DNA of 64,000 nucleotides, from contig SEMN01000349.1 in NCBI GenBank assembly GCA_005408345.1, forward strand, positions 434,001 through 498,000. The letters run 5' to 3'. The position numbers and the translations under genes are program-made. Positions 12,120-24,638 of the stretch are shown here, one piece after another (within the stretch, counting starts at the first letter, position 1; each line of letters opens with the position of its first letter). This DNA comes from Macquaria australasica (lineage: Eukaryota; Chordata; Actinopteri; Centrarchiformes; Percichthyidae). The notes under the pieces were generated by a model. It was not told where the DNA came from and did no database searches. It worked only from the letters and a program-made list of their open reading frames with translations.

Positions 12120-13700
12120 CAGTAGTATAAGGAATAGTTGGTAGCGCCAGCAGCAGGGATACTTGTTGTTAGGAGCACCAATAGTAGCAGTAGCAACAGC
12201 AGAAATGGTTGTTGTTAGCAGCAGCATTGATGGGAAAGCAAGCCTTTATATTTTCTGCTCTAGCCACAGGGAATAGTCTGCAAAAGGAATGTAAATACAG
12301 TAGATCAATCTGATATTTCGAAATTTAAGAATTTTAAATGAATTTACCATAGAAATTATATGGATTTTTAAATGATATGGTAAATAACTGCATTGTTAAT
12401 TGTCTCTGTTCTTAGCACAGGTTTAGACTTGTTTTCTAGTATTATCTAGTTAAAGTATTGATTCTTCCATTGCCTGACTTTGTATTGTTTTCCCCAGCAT
12501 GAGTTTGCTTCACTGTTTCAGGTAGAAATTTAGGGAACAGTCTGAACAGAGAAGAAGGGGTCAGGGTTTAATAAGTATTGGTAGTGGTGGTGTTTTAAAT
12601 TTGATTTTAGGAACTAATTTAACAAAATTATTCTAATTTAAAAGAATTTAACATCTGAGGTTTCTGCAAGACAGTGATGCAAATTTTGCAGGTAGAGGTT
12701 GACTGATTATTCTTTCCCAATACTGAGATAATTTTTTAAATGGTATAAGACAGATGTGAAATATTTGATATTTTATTTTTGTGAGATTCATCACAACAAA
12801 TCTGCCAACCTCTACATAGCATATTCCTGAATGCAGTATGTTTGTAATATACTGGTTTGAGTTTTCCCTGTATATTTCAATGGCGGAGGTAAGTTTACAC
12901 AGTGCCCTTGGCAAAGAAATTTGTATGGAATTTCTTTCCTTCTTAAAAGCCATTCAGTGTCCTTTCAAGTGCATTTCACATACATGCGTCTTCTCTGGAA
13001 ACCATATATTGAACCAATATATGTGAATAAGGTGCTTGGTTTATGTTGAGTATCAGCGAATAAACATTTGAGTCCATTTTTTGTCAAAGACATGTAAAAA
13101 CTGGTGTATATTTCTCTGGTGTTTGGTGTAAAATATACATATATGCCATTATTTTGGCTCAGACTGATACTCGGTCTTATTAAAGCGATACCAAGACATT
13201 TTGAATGTTAGTTTTCTTCATCAGTCACTCAGGATAATACAACTGAGAAAAAGAGTTAAGCACTATGTCATTTGTTCTGAAAACCTACAAGGTTTGTCAA
13301 GTAAATATTTTCCAGTAAATTCCTCCACAGATTGTAGTGTTGCTGAATGAAATGAAACAAACTTAAGTTCATCATGCCAAGGTATCGTTATAAGGCTTTT
13401 GCCGATCCACCTGGCAGTACTGTATATCTGTTTACCTGTTAAAAGCCAACAAACATACTCAGGCTCTGGTTAGCGGAAATAATAACTTTGCTCTAACCAA
13501 GACTGCAAATAATAGTCAATAATATTCCCATCCTGTGTTAGTGTGAGTTGTATATGAGTACAAAGTACAAAGTCTGTCTGTGTGTGTGTGTGTGTATGTG
13601 TGTATAAGGATATGAGAAACTCACGGTTGTCATATGGAAACAGGTTTTTCAGCCTGAAGGAGCAACTTTAAAAGATAAAAACTGGTGACCTAAACACTCT

Positions 13701-13800
13701 TAAAGGAATAGTTTTAACATTTTGGAAAACACTTTTTTTCTGTCTTTCCAAGTGTGACTTGAGAAGATCGATATCGGTCTCATGTCTGCAGTGCATTGTG
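13701..13800 (+). repeat. Fragment of widespread fish repeat (AAAGGAATAGTTTxACATTTTGG family)
   Basis: TAAAGGAATAGTTTTAACAT, then TTTTGGAAAACAC and GAGAAGATCGATATCGGTCT with CATGTCTG match the start of a repeat I recognise from many teleosts. A longer copy lies at 19144-19400. Confidence 0.75.
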
Positions 13801-13914
13801 AAACTTTTAACAAAAGATGTAAGGTGGCACAAAGCGTTTGATCTGTCAGCTTTTGTCAGCACAGATGTTTTCACTTTCCACCATGATTGTGATATGAGGT
13901 GCTTTATCTAACAC

Positions 13915-14065
13915 TTTGGTTCATTAGCAAGATATCTTCATTACTGCTGACCAGAATCCCACTGAAATTGGCTGTGGATATTCTTGGTCCCCAGTGGATC
14001 TATCCTAATAATTTTGGTAACCCTGGACCTTTCCTCTAGCGCCACCATTGGAACAAATTTCCACT
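13915..14065 (+). repeat. Fragment of fish repeat (CTCTAGCGCCACCAT family)
   Basis: GGTCCCCAGTGGATCTATCC, TAATAATTTTGGTAACCC and CCTTTCCTCTAGCGCCACCA match a dispersed teleost repeat that also occurs at 50685-50925. Confidence 0.7.
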
Positions 14066-14236
14066 TGTACACTCACAAAAAATCAGTGCTAGTAAGGCTC
14101 CAAGACACTTTCATATTGTCTTGTATAACATGAAACGAAAGTGTTTTTATGTGACAGCAGTGAGGTTTGTGTATGAGCACGTGAGTGGCTTTGAAATATA
14201 GAGTTATCCACTGGCCCTCCCTGTAATCTTTTATGA

Positions 14237-14878
<642 letters not shown>

Positions 14879-15002
14879 GTGCGAGAAGCAGCACAAGCTC
14901 TCCTTTTGGCTGAGTTAAGAAGGATTGGCCAATCGGGACGTAAGGACACCATCGACATGTGGGCTCCCTACCTGCCTCAGTATGTGGACACTGTCAGCTC
15001 CC
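14879..15002 (+). CDS. wdr7: wdr7 exon D (conserved helical block)
   Basis: This internal exon has 124 bases, phase 0 in and phase 1 out. It reads VREAAQALLLAELRRIGQSG, then RKDTIDMWAPYLPQYVDTVSS. It continues directly from RCLE of the preceding exon and matches the WDR7 segment that I know as VREAAQALLLAELRRI...WAPYLPQY. The acceptor is GGTTTTAG and the donor TCCC|GTAAGT, a near-consensus site. The amphipathic Ala/Leu/Glu/Arg pattern fits the helical repeats of this region. The leftover C joins the next exon 9.5 kb away to make the Pro of SSPG, a junction also seen in vertebrate WDR7 as far as I remember. Confidence 0.96.
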
Positions 15003-15170
15003 GTAAGTACCTCCCTCTGCTTTATATCTAAAAGAAAGAGAGAAAGAAAGACCTACAAAAGGAAATAAAGATAGAAATGTGTGTGTGGTTCTTGGTGGTT
15101 TGTAATGTTACACAATGACATTTGTTTACTGCTCATTTTCTTTTTACGTACTCTATGCTAACTGAGCATA

Positions 15171-15236
15171 CAGTATTAACATCCCAACGTTGGAATGCTA
15201 GCATGTTAGCATTCCAACGTTGGGATGTTAATACTG
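15171..15236. repeat. Perfect palindrome, 30 bp arms, 6-base centre
   Basis: The left arm (15171-15200), starting CAGTATTAACATCCCAACGT, is the exact reverse complement of the right arm (15207-15236), which ends ACGTTGGGATGTTAATACTG. Only GCATGT separates them. It lies 169 bases after the donor of exon D. Confidence 0.97.
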
Positions 15237-17274
15237 TGAAAGATTTTTCACATTAAAGTGTGTTTTCAGGTCTTGGGGAGTACTTCTGCATATGTGAAAA
15301 ACATTGTATAAAGCCTTTTGTGACTCCAGAGAAATGTCCTCAAGTGATGTCACTTGAGGCAACGTCGACTGGGGCTGAAGACTACAAGTTTGAAAATTTA
15401 AAAAAATCTGGGGGTGTGGAGTAAGATTACCAGACTTCTCTAACCTGCTCCTCATCTCTGCTTGAGGCTACATTAGTACATTAGCCTTTTGGCAGTCGGC
15501 TCGAGTTGGATTGTGGGTAATGCAGGTGCCAGGTTTTGAAAAGGAAGAAGGCATGGAATAAAATGGATGGTGTCTCTGGTTCAGCTGCATCGATTTTTGA
15601 TCCTTAAAACTGTCCATTGTGTGTCCGACAATGTTACAGATGTCCGCTACTAATTTGGTGGAATACTCTTTTAACATGTTCCACGTAACATCCAATAGTT
15701 GATAACATGCTAACTTAAGGTATTGTTAAGGAGCATGTTAGCATGCTAGCATTAGCAATCAGCTGAAAGCACTGCTGAGCCTAAGTAGGCTACAACTTCT
15801 AACCTGATAATCAGACTAAATTTCCATTTTGTTTCACGTCATTCATTTAGTCTGACATCATGTTCATGTTAGCTGATTTCTGTTGGGAGCGGGGCATATA
15901 TTGTGTTGTTTTGTTTTGCCCTAATCAGTCGTGACTTATCCGTCCAGCCAACATTGTTTTCAGTCGTAGTGGTTTCAAGGATCAGTTATCTCAACGATTT
16001 TCATGTTGATCAAAGAAACATGATGACTTAAGAGTTGTTATTTCTGTAAATCGACTTACAACAACCATCTCATCTCTGCCACTCATGGATGTAGCAAAGT
16101 AGGTAGAAAGATGATGTCCCCATTCCTAATCCCACCTACAAAGCTGTGATTGGTCAATTGTTTCATCAGCTGGGAGAAACAGCTGTTAATGAACGCAACA
16201 CAAGACTGACTTGAACAAATCTATCTATCCAGCCCCCTCTCTCTAGCCATTTGTTTATCTCTTTATTTCCTTCACTATCTTTTTTCTCTCTGTCTATCTT
16301 CTGTATATTCCCTGCTCTCTCTCTCTGTCTATAGTTAGACCTGCTGATGGGAAGAAAGGTGAATCTCCACCTTTACTATAAACAGCCTTCTAAAATGCTG
16401 CGTGCATGTGTGTGTGTGTGTTCAGGAGTCGCCCTGTGGTTGCTGAGGATGCTGGGGGTTTCTCAGGGGAACAGTTGCCATGGTAACGGGCACCGGTCAG
16501 TGTTGTGTTACCACAGCAGTACTGCAGGCGGGGGGTAGGTGGGGGGAGCGATAGGCCGGTGACCTCAGGGGACGAGGGAGGATGGAGGGGGGAGGGAACA
16601 GACAGAAAAATAGAGCGAGGTTAAAGGGTCATTGAATTTGATCTGTGTGCTGCACAGCAGGACTGGAACAGACAGTAAGATGACTCTTGCTGGTCCTGGA
16701 AATCCTGGAATATCATGGGAAAGTTGAGAATGTGTTGAATCCTCTGGAGATATCCTTTGAACCTGAAGCTGTTCTTGGGTGTGTCTATTGTTAAAACACT
16801 AACTATGTATTTTCCACATATTTTAAACTTAAAATCCATCCTTTTCCTGTAAAACAGGGTGTGTCAACCTTTTCTGGTCTGTGACCCCATGTTTTGGGCC
16901 CGAAATTCTCCTGACCCCCTCTCTACCATCACATAAAAACTGCAGGTCTATGTTTGCTCTGAAGCTAACCAGCAGTAGCAGCAGCTCTGAGCTTTGGATT
17001 TGAAGGTTAAAAATGTTGTCTCTGTATCATTAAGCATTGTGTCCGCAGGGATCCAATGAATCTATTAGGAGGAGGGTGACAGATATTTTCTCATTATTCA
17101 ATATTCAAATCAGGTCTCCCAAACATTAAGCCCATGTCCACAGCTAATGCTGATGAAACTCTCTTTTTATACATTTTATTTTTCTCCATCAACAATAACA
17201 TTTTAGCTTGTTCTCTAAGTGGGAATTCACTTCAGATGTTAGGCATCGGTGTTGTGCAAGCTCTACTCAAGCAT

Positions 17275-17290
17275 CCATCCATCCATCCAT
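17275..17290 (+). repeat. Short (ATCC)n run
   Basis: Four CATC units. Confidence 0.9.
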
Positions 17291-19143
17291 TCAATCCACA
17301 CCAACTCTGACCTCCAGTAGAGCTTCATTGTTCTCAGAAGCAGCTGTGCTATCAGCAGCGCAGCACATGAGGAGCTGAGAGGACAGCGACAGAACAAATT
17401 GTCTTCACCAGGCCGAGTAACATCAATAATTTACTTGAAAAAATTGTTTGCAAGTAGGCTCGAGGCCTTGATCAATCATTAGATATATACGGTGGCTAAT
17501 GAGTTCACAACACACAGACAGCAGGAGATATGAGTAATCTGAACAACAGCCTGTGAAGGAAGCGTGCCAGAGGAAAAAAGATTCTCTAGAAGCATAAAAA
17601 ATGGTGTGGGTTGCATCTTAACAGGCATTGGATTCAGTGTGGATTGTTACAGTTTATAAAATGAAAGCGTATATATTTGCTCCGTAATGACAGGCGAGTG
17701 TCCAACTGGTTTGGAATGACCTGGAAAGAGCAGCATTTGTTGTAAAATGTTGTATTAATGCAATGGCTTCCAACTAGGGGGTGCAGAGAAGGCTGAATAA
17801 ATGATTTGGTATTACAGCAAAGCATGAAGAGGTCTGTGAAACAACTGTCAAATTCATGTTTGGCAGACGATGAACCCACCCCAAACACTCGATGCAGACT
17901 GTCTAAAACGTGTGTCCAGCTGGAGATTATCGATCAGATTTTTTTCTATGAGGATATTTGTGCTGAGCTGAGCCATGATGGCACAGCATGGCAAGGTGAC
18001 GTGTTGGACGTCTGCGTGTTTGCTCTGTTGTCTGCAGGTCTTCATCTAACAGCTCACTCTGGCTGTTCGTGCTTCTGCTATTCCTCCCTGGAAAACTGAT
18101 CCACTGACCAAATAGTGCAGAATAGGTCCATATCTTGTTGCGTTTACCTGTTTTTATTGAAGAATAGCACCACTAACAATGCTCCTCTAACTCATACATT
18201 ACATTTCCTGTAGCTGCTTCACAATGAAAACCTCCATCTGTTTCACTTTAAATGTGAAGCAGCACCAATACGTGTTCAGTTTGCCTCAGCAGTAGCTTGA
18301 CACCGCTTAAATACAGCTCTGATATAGAGGTTAAAGTCATCACAGCAGTACTATGAGTAATATGAACATAAAATGGAATGGTGTGAATGGAAGGCTAAAA
18401 CTGAGAGAAAAGGACATGATCCTACAACAACATCTTAAAGAATTCTTAGAGCTTTTCAAAGGGACCCTGAATGTATATTTTTTCGTAGACTGCAAGCTGT
18501 TTGCAAGAAATTCCTCCATGTGTCTCTCTTCTCAGACAGTATGGTAGGCGAGAAACCAGCATCAGACAGCTGGAGGAAGATAGAGAGAGATGAAAATATT
18601 AGCATCAGATCAAATGAGGGTGAAACTTGTTTTAGAGGATAACACTGTCAGAATTCAAATAGAATATGAAAATCAGTTGTAGCTTTATGTTTTCATTGTA
18701 AAATAAACACATCATTGTCATAATGTGCTACATGCTATACTATATACTGTATTGTATATTACAACACCTCCCAAACACTCACTCTTGAGCTCACTCTCCT
18801 CCTCTCCAGCAGCAGAGTGGCTGGTGTTTGAAGGAAGACACCTGTATTTATCCATTAGCTTTTAGTGCCGAGGAAATGTCACTGAGTCATGGAGTGCCAC
18901 TGTCGCAGCATGGGGCTGACGAGACTACATACGCACACGCACACACACACACACACAGACACACACAAACAAAGCATTGGTCATGACCTTTCAGCTCTCC
19001 TGGAAGTGTTTTAACACAAAGGAAGCGGGCCGAGCTGGATTTGTTAACCTGCACTCGGAGGGAGGGAGAGAGAGAGGGAGAGAAATAAACTGTCCACACC
19101 GTCTCTATCATCGCTGATGTGTCTAATGAGCTGCTTTTCACCA

Positions 19144-19400
19144 TAAAGGAGCAGGTCAGCATTTTGGGAAACGCTCTAGCTTTCTTTCTGAGAGTGAGAT
19201 GAGAGCATCAATCTCATGTCTGTGTGTTAAGTACGGAGCTGGAGCGAGGAAAGAGTTGGCTTAGCTTAGCATAAAGACTTGATGCAGGGTGTAACAGCTG
19301 GCCTAGCTCTGTCCAAAGTTTAAAAATCAACTACAGACACCTCAAAAGACAGGTCACAAATTAACGGCAACCTATTTCTTGGCAAACAACATGCGGGAGC
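19144..19400 (+). repeat. Widespread fish repeat (AAAGGAATAGTTTxACATTTTGG family), longer copy
   Basis: AAAGGAGCAGGTCAGCATTT is followed by GAGATGAGAGCATCAATCTC, ATGTCTGTG, TTGGCTTAGCTTAGCATAAA and CTAGCTCTGTCCAAAG in the order typical of this family. It is non-coding and old, and no inverted repeats were identified. Confidence 0.82.
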
Positions 19401-19701
19401 AGTGACCGTATCTTGGAAACCTGTGTTAGCAGGACATGCTGCGTAGAAGTTCTAACAAACAATAAAACATGAACTTGAAGCTTTAATCTTTGAGGTGGAA
19501 GACTTCCAGAGCTGCAGGGGGGAGAAAAGGGAGAGCCTGTGAGGCTGGGCAGGGAGAAAGAGTCAACCTAGAGGGGGCTGGATGGATAAGTAGGGGCTCT
19601 ACACACACTTTACACTCTCATATTCACACACGCTTGATTAAACCAAGTCCCCTGCATTGTTCACCCTCACACACATATGAACACACACTGTTTTAAGGGT
19701 C

Positions 19702-19705
<4 letters not shown>

Positions 19706-19733
<28 letters not shown>
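19706..19733 (+). repeat. (GT)n microsatellite
   Basis: About 14 TG units followed by GAGAGAG. Confidence 0.95.
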
Positions 19734-19739
<6 letters not shown>

Positions 19740-19775
19740 TGAAGCAGCTGTTTCTTTGATCACTGAACAGCAGTC

Positions 19776-20098
19776 ACCATTTCCTCTCTCTCTCTCCTCT
19801 GTCTTTAGTTTACTATCTGCCTTGATCGCCCTGTTTTTTTTTCAACTCATGAACCTGCTGCTGATCCACCTCCTCCTCCCTCTCTTCCATTTCCCTCTTT
19901 CCCTTTTTCTCATGTCTCCTTCGCCTTCTTCTCTTCCTCCTCTTCACTATTCTTAACTTTTCATTCTCCAGTTTGTTTTGTTTCTTTCTTTTATTGCCTT
20001 TCCATCCTTCTTTTCCCCTTCCCTCCTGTCCATTACTTCCTACTCCTTCCCTCCTTCCTTTCTTCTTTTTTCCTTTCTTCCTTCATTCTTCATTCCTG
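19776..20098 (+). repeat. Pyrimidine-rich tract
   Basis: Mostly C and T on the + strand, with CTCTCTCT and CTTCCTTC motifs. It is an imperfect simple repeat. The open frame within it is a composition artefact. Confidence 0.85.
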
Positions 20099-20424
20099 GG
20101 TGGATGGAGGTGAGGTTGAGTAGCCTTATATTCTTCTGTATATCTTCTTTATAATCTTCTGTAATATATGCTATATATGAGTTTTTGTTACATTTATAAA
20201 ATACAAAACAAAAAAATTAAGAAATAAGTAAAGAAAATTGAATATAAATAGAAACATGACACAAATAGACGGTGAACATGTGGGAGGTCTTCTCGCTGTT
20301 AAGACAGGTTACATTTCTGAAATATGTGTGTAAATGGTGAAAGATTTTCAAAAATAATTTAAGAATAAATGATGATACAAATGCTAAAAAGGAAACTGAC
20401 TTGCCTCATCTTACATGAAAAACC

Positions 20425-20453
20425 ATGAAATAAAAACATGGTTTTTATTTCAT
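20425..20453. repeat. Palindrome, 13 bp arms
   Basis: ATGAAATAAAAAC and GTTTTTATTTCAT are exact complements around ATG. Further complementarity continues outward with a two-base bulge. Confidence 0.9.
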
Positions 20454-21059
20454 TTTTTCAATAGTTCTTAAAATGTACCTTGTAAAAACAAATGATCAAA
20501 ATGAAAAATAAATTGAAGAGAAGAAGAGGAGAATCCACTCTGATTTAAAGAACAGGAAGTACATGTTTTAAACAGAGAGAGCAACAGACAGAAGAGAGGA
20601 GCATGCGATCCAGGAGGTTAACAAGGCATGCTGGGAGCTATGTGTCATGGCTGACATGACAAGCTTGACCTTGGAGCAGGGAAGAACACCTCCCCCTCCT
20701 CCCCCCTGTCATCCACCCCTCCTCCACCTCCCTCTCTCTTTTTTATCCCTCGGCTACTGCATCTCTTTCTTTCTCATTCCCTCGCCTAGGATAGTTGAGT
20801 TATAGGCCCTGTGTGTGTGTGTGTGTGTGTGTGAGAATGAAAGATGAACCACCTTAAACAACACATGCAGAACAGAATTAGCCAAATCTGCACAGTGCTT
20901 TATTATGAGACACAATTTTATGACTCTGGAAAGTTATTACAGTGACATAATTTCATCCATACAAAGTAATCCATCAGGAATGTGTGGAATATTGGACCAT
21001 TCCGCACCTCACAATTTATATCAAGGGCCAATGCAGCAGGTGGTGTGTCCTTTTACGTA

Positions 21060-21320
21060 GTGAGGTGAAAAGTACGGGTGGGGAGGTCGGGGTGGTGGAT
21101 GGGCTTGTAGCCCATCTCACTCTAATGCAGGAAACCTGAGTTTGTGTCCTGTCACAGACCAGCAATTAATGTTTGCTTTTTTGTTTTTTGTTTTTTTTTG
21201 TAAATCCACAACCACAATCTTTCCCTAAATGTATCCAATTGTTTTAGATGCCTACCCCTAACCATACCTTAACCATAGTTTATTTGCAGTAACCATAATT
21301 TTTCCCTGACCTTAACCATT
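21060..21320 (+). repeat. Dispersed repeat, possibly tRNA-derived, copy 2
   Basis: It is related to 9225-9400 through GGGGTGGTGGATGGGCTTGT, TGTCCTGTCACAGACCAGCA and the following T-run and AACCATACCTTAACCATAGT. A T-rich run separates head from tail. No target duplications were identified. Confidence 0.6.
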
Positions 21321-22547
21321 CTATAGTTGTCATGCACTGATATTGTAGGAGGAAAAAGTGTAAATCATTTTGGCATGTACCATAATCCGGGGTAATATCG
21401 ACATTACTGTCTGATGGCATTCACATCCTACATGTGGTAAGGTTTTGGCTACTAAAACACTTTGGGAAAGATCGCGGTTTGATTAAATATTGAAATTAAC
21501 ACATCACATCTCATGGTTCTCATGCTGACTTTTTCAATATTTAATTTAAGGGCACAATATTTCAACATCCTTGTGGCTGTGTAAAAAAGTGTAAAAAAAT
21601 TCATCATGCTTTAGTTGCCAGCTGCCCATTGCACCAAGTTCTCTCTTAAGTCCACACTAAATGATACATTGAAACTAGTTAGTTTGATGCTAAATCTGTG
21701 TCGATGTTTGGTTGCACCACAGAGACGTAATGTTCATCTTAGCTACTCTGGCGTTAAATCCACACTAACTAACACTTCACTTCCTTTGGCCAATACTGTG
21801 TTGTCTTTCTTGCCCAATTGTCTTAGAACAGTTTGCTACGCAATAGCGAAGAGGCCAATGGCTAAAAATAGCTAACAGCAACCGAAAGGTACATAAACTA
21901 GGACAAAGCATTATGACTAGGTGATTACAATACAACCTAGTGCAAAAATAACAGTGACATCGAGTGGTGAAACTACAACAAAGGATAATATAGTGGTACC
22001 CTGTTATTGGGCAGATGAAATCGTAACATTATAACAAACACATAATGATAGAAAGTTATGTAACCCTATAAATTTTGCTTACCGGTATAATTGGCTCCTC
22101 CTCATACTCCAAGTTATCCCACCTTTCTAAAGGATGCACCGTGCCAATCGCTATTTTACAGAGGACTTTACACCTACTAAGGGCTAGGTGTAAGATTTAA
22201 GTTGTAACGAATGCCTACATTGGAACTATTTCAGCTGGCGCAACCCTTAAAATGTTAGGTCGGAGTTTACGAGCTACTAAGTTAGAAATAAAGTTCAAGC
22301 TAGTCTACAATTGAACTTGATGATGTCATTAGACCACATGACTACAGAATCTTGGGAAATTAAGGGAAATTAAGGGAAATTCAATCCATTATTCTGCCAC
22401 TTGCGGACACAGTGGTTGCTGTTCAGCAAAAGTTACATAGACTCGCTTCAATACACTTAAAGATTAACTTCATACTAGATTTTGGAAGGAGGAAAAGCAT
22501 AACTGCACTGAGAAGAATAGTTGTTTTGAACCTCTGAACACACCCAA

Positions 22548-22609
22548 CATCACAGCTGGGTTTGGTCAGGTATGGTCCGTTGTACTTGTGACCAGACCCG
22601 GCTGTGATG
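22548..22609. repeat. Pre-miRNA-like hairpin
   Basis: The arms CATCACAGCTGGGTTTGGTC(A) at 22548-22568 and TGACCAGACCCGGCTGTGAT(G) at 22589-22609 pair over 21 positions. On the + strand as RNA this includes two G-U pairs. A 20-base loop lies between them, and partial pairing continues outward. No expression or homology evidence is available, so it is listed only as a structure. Confidence 0.75.
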
Positions 22610-24494
22610 TAGTGTGGTACTGTAGTGCAACATTAAATCACTGCTGCACAAAGTGTTGAAAAATCATGTTGTCACCACTAGTTGGCAGGGCAAGCCAGAT
22701 TATTAGACTGGGTGCAGTTACACTTTAAAGTCGCTTAAATAAAATTATATATTATGTTTTATTTATACATGAATTCCCATGTGGTATATTGTAAGTCTGC
22801 TACTCTACATTGTCTTTTTGCTACTGCTACTGCTACTGCGGTCTGCTTCATATATACAGTATCTGTCCCACCTCTGTCTCTCATTTTCTTTTTCTCATAA
22901 AGGTTTTTGTTTCACATTTTTTCCTCATCAGAATGCAGGGTCTAAGGTAGAGGGTGTCATTTGTTGTATAGATTGTAAAGCCCTCTCTGGCAAACTTTGT
23001 TTTGGACAGTACAAACAAATTGGACTTGACAAGATCATTCAGAGTGAACACGGTGACACCTGCCAGCCACTCAGAAAATATAATTTATCACATGTATCTT
23101 TAGTATTACTGTTTTTTCTTTTCTGTTCTGGTGTTTTGCTTTGGCACTAATCACTGATGTTTTTCATGTCAGTAAAGCTCATGTGAACTGAAAGTGAACT
23201 GAGAGGGAGGGCGCTCTGTTTATGTAGAAACACCCGTCAGTCTTTTTGTCCAATCACAGTGAAGCATCAGTTATGTTTTAATTAAGTTCAATTACGTTTT
23301 TATCACTTAAATGTTTTAGACGGATAATCAACAACCTGGCTGTGCATCTGCCTTCTGTCAGTGTGTGCGCGTGCATGTGTGTGTGTGTGTGATATAAAGC
23401 TGTACCGAGTCATTATGTTGAGCTTTCAGCAGTGTGTGTGCGGGTTAATTGGAACATGAAGCACAATGTTAACCAGGATTAATCAATGTAATTACACACA
23501 GTGTAATTACAGTTTTTTTATATTGGTGTGCTCAGGGTATCCTCATGAACTCATGTGTTATGTTTGTATTGTTATTGTTATCTTTTTGTCTTTTTAACCC
23601 AAATGATATAATTTCTGAAATGGGCTGGTGATTGTTTTCTTGCGCTGGGAAACACTGTGATGGAGTGTGGGTATACGTGTGTATGCATGTGTGTAATTCA
23701 ATCATTAGGCCGTTTTCCCAGAGATTAGCCCAGCGTAGGCTCTGTTACCTTTAGTGGCTTCATTCATTAGCGCATCATCATTCATTAACCCAGCCACTAA
23801 TGAAAAGCCACTCTTAATTGGCAATGGACAGATAAGGGCTAAATGAAAACACTAAATATAGAGGGGTCAGCTGTGTGTGTGTGTGTGTGTGTGTGCGTGT
23901 GCATTAATTCTCTAGATAAGGAGGAGGCCCAATAAACCTTTATTAGCTACTTAACCAGGACAGTTAGCCTGATAATAAGGATCAACACAGAAACCTGGTG
24001 TGATGAGCTTATTAACAACACACACACACATCACACACATCACACACGACAGGGAGTGAGAAGAGTCATTGAAATACCGCACGTATATTCGTTCGTAAAC
24101 AGTTTGTATATAATGTTTAATGTAACTATAGGCTATTTATCACAGTGCATACATGGTGTTGTATTGACAGTCTTTGTAAAAGATTTGATGTGGTATCAAA
24201 TCTTTTTTTTTTTTAAAAAGCTTTTTGAATAAATCCATAAATAAACAGCCTGCGTAGGAAACAAACCACCAACCTCCTAATCTGAAATATTCAGTCTCAC
24301 GTGTGTGCGTACATGTGTTTTATGTGTTATATGTTGGAAGAATCACGAGCATGCGCATGTATGTGTGTTGATGAAAAAACATAAAGAGGCAGACTAACGT
24401 ACATGCGTGCGGTATGGTGGGGGGATTTCAACTTAATCAGGATGGTCCGTGTTTCATATGACAATAGGCCAATATTTAATATTAACTCAAATGT

Positions 24495-24520
24495 TTCTCT
24501 CTCTCTCTCTCTCTCTCTCC
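24495..24520 (+). repeat. (CT)n polypyrimidine tract at the acceptor of exon E
   Basis: A (TC)n run of about 12 units directly precedes the CTCAG acceptor. It probably serves as the polypyrimidine tract while also being a length-variable microsatellite. Confidence 0.85.
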
Positions 24521-24524
24521 TCAG

Positions 24525-24638
24525 CTGGGACGACCACTGAGCCCTCCCCTCCAGCCCCGCCTCCACCTGAGGCTCAGCCAATAGAAACCAAGGCTCCTGA
24601 GGAGGAAATAGATGTCACGGATGATGACATCACAGCAG
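24525..24638 (+). CDS. wdr7: wdr7 exon E (Pro-rich and acidic linker)
   Basis: This internal exon has 114 bases (38 codons) and both ends in phase 1. After completing a Pro codon it reads GTTEPSPPAPPPPEAQPIE, then TKAPEEEIDVTDDDITA, and the next exon completes Gly. The first half is a proline-rich linker. The second half is an acidic patch ending in DDDITAG, which I recognise from WDR7 orthologues just before the conserved block of the next exon. The acceptor lies behind a (CT)n tract (TCTCTCTCCTCAG) and the donor is GCAG|GTAGGG. Symmetric phases mean it could act as a cassette exon. Confidence 0.93.

Larger units (their letters stand above)
15003..24524 (+). other. wdr7: wdr7 intron D-E (9.5 kb)
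   Basis: GT...AG intron. It holds a perfect palindrome (15171-15236), two widespread fish repeat segments (19144-19400, 21060-21320), a GT run (19706-19733), a 320 bp pyrimidine tract (19776-20098), a 13 bp-arm palindrome (20425-20453) and a pre-miRNA-like hairpin (22548-22609). A region at about 16855-16960 (GTGTCAACCTTTTCTGG... GTGACCCCATG) resembles an old dispersed fish repeat. A block at about 21600-22330 has the look of a dispersed element but I cannot classify it. Short AC/GT runs occur at about 18930-18970, 20811-20833, 23370-23392 and 23870-23897. No other exon is supported. Confidence 0.75.

Noticed and set aside
22779..23150. 123-codon open frame with a hydrophobic start
   Set aside because: Leu/Ser-rich stretch from CTACTG repeats and T-rich DNA. 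No signal peptide cleavage context and no downstream domain.
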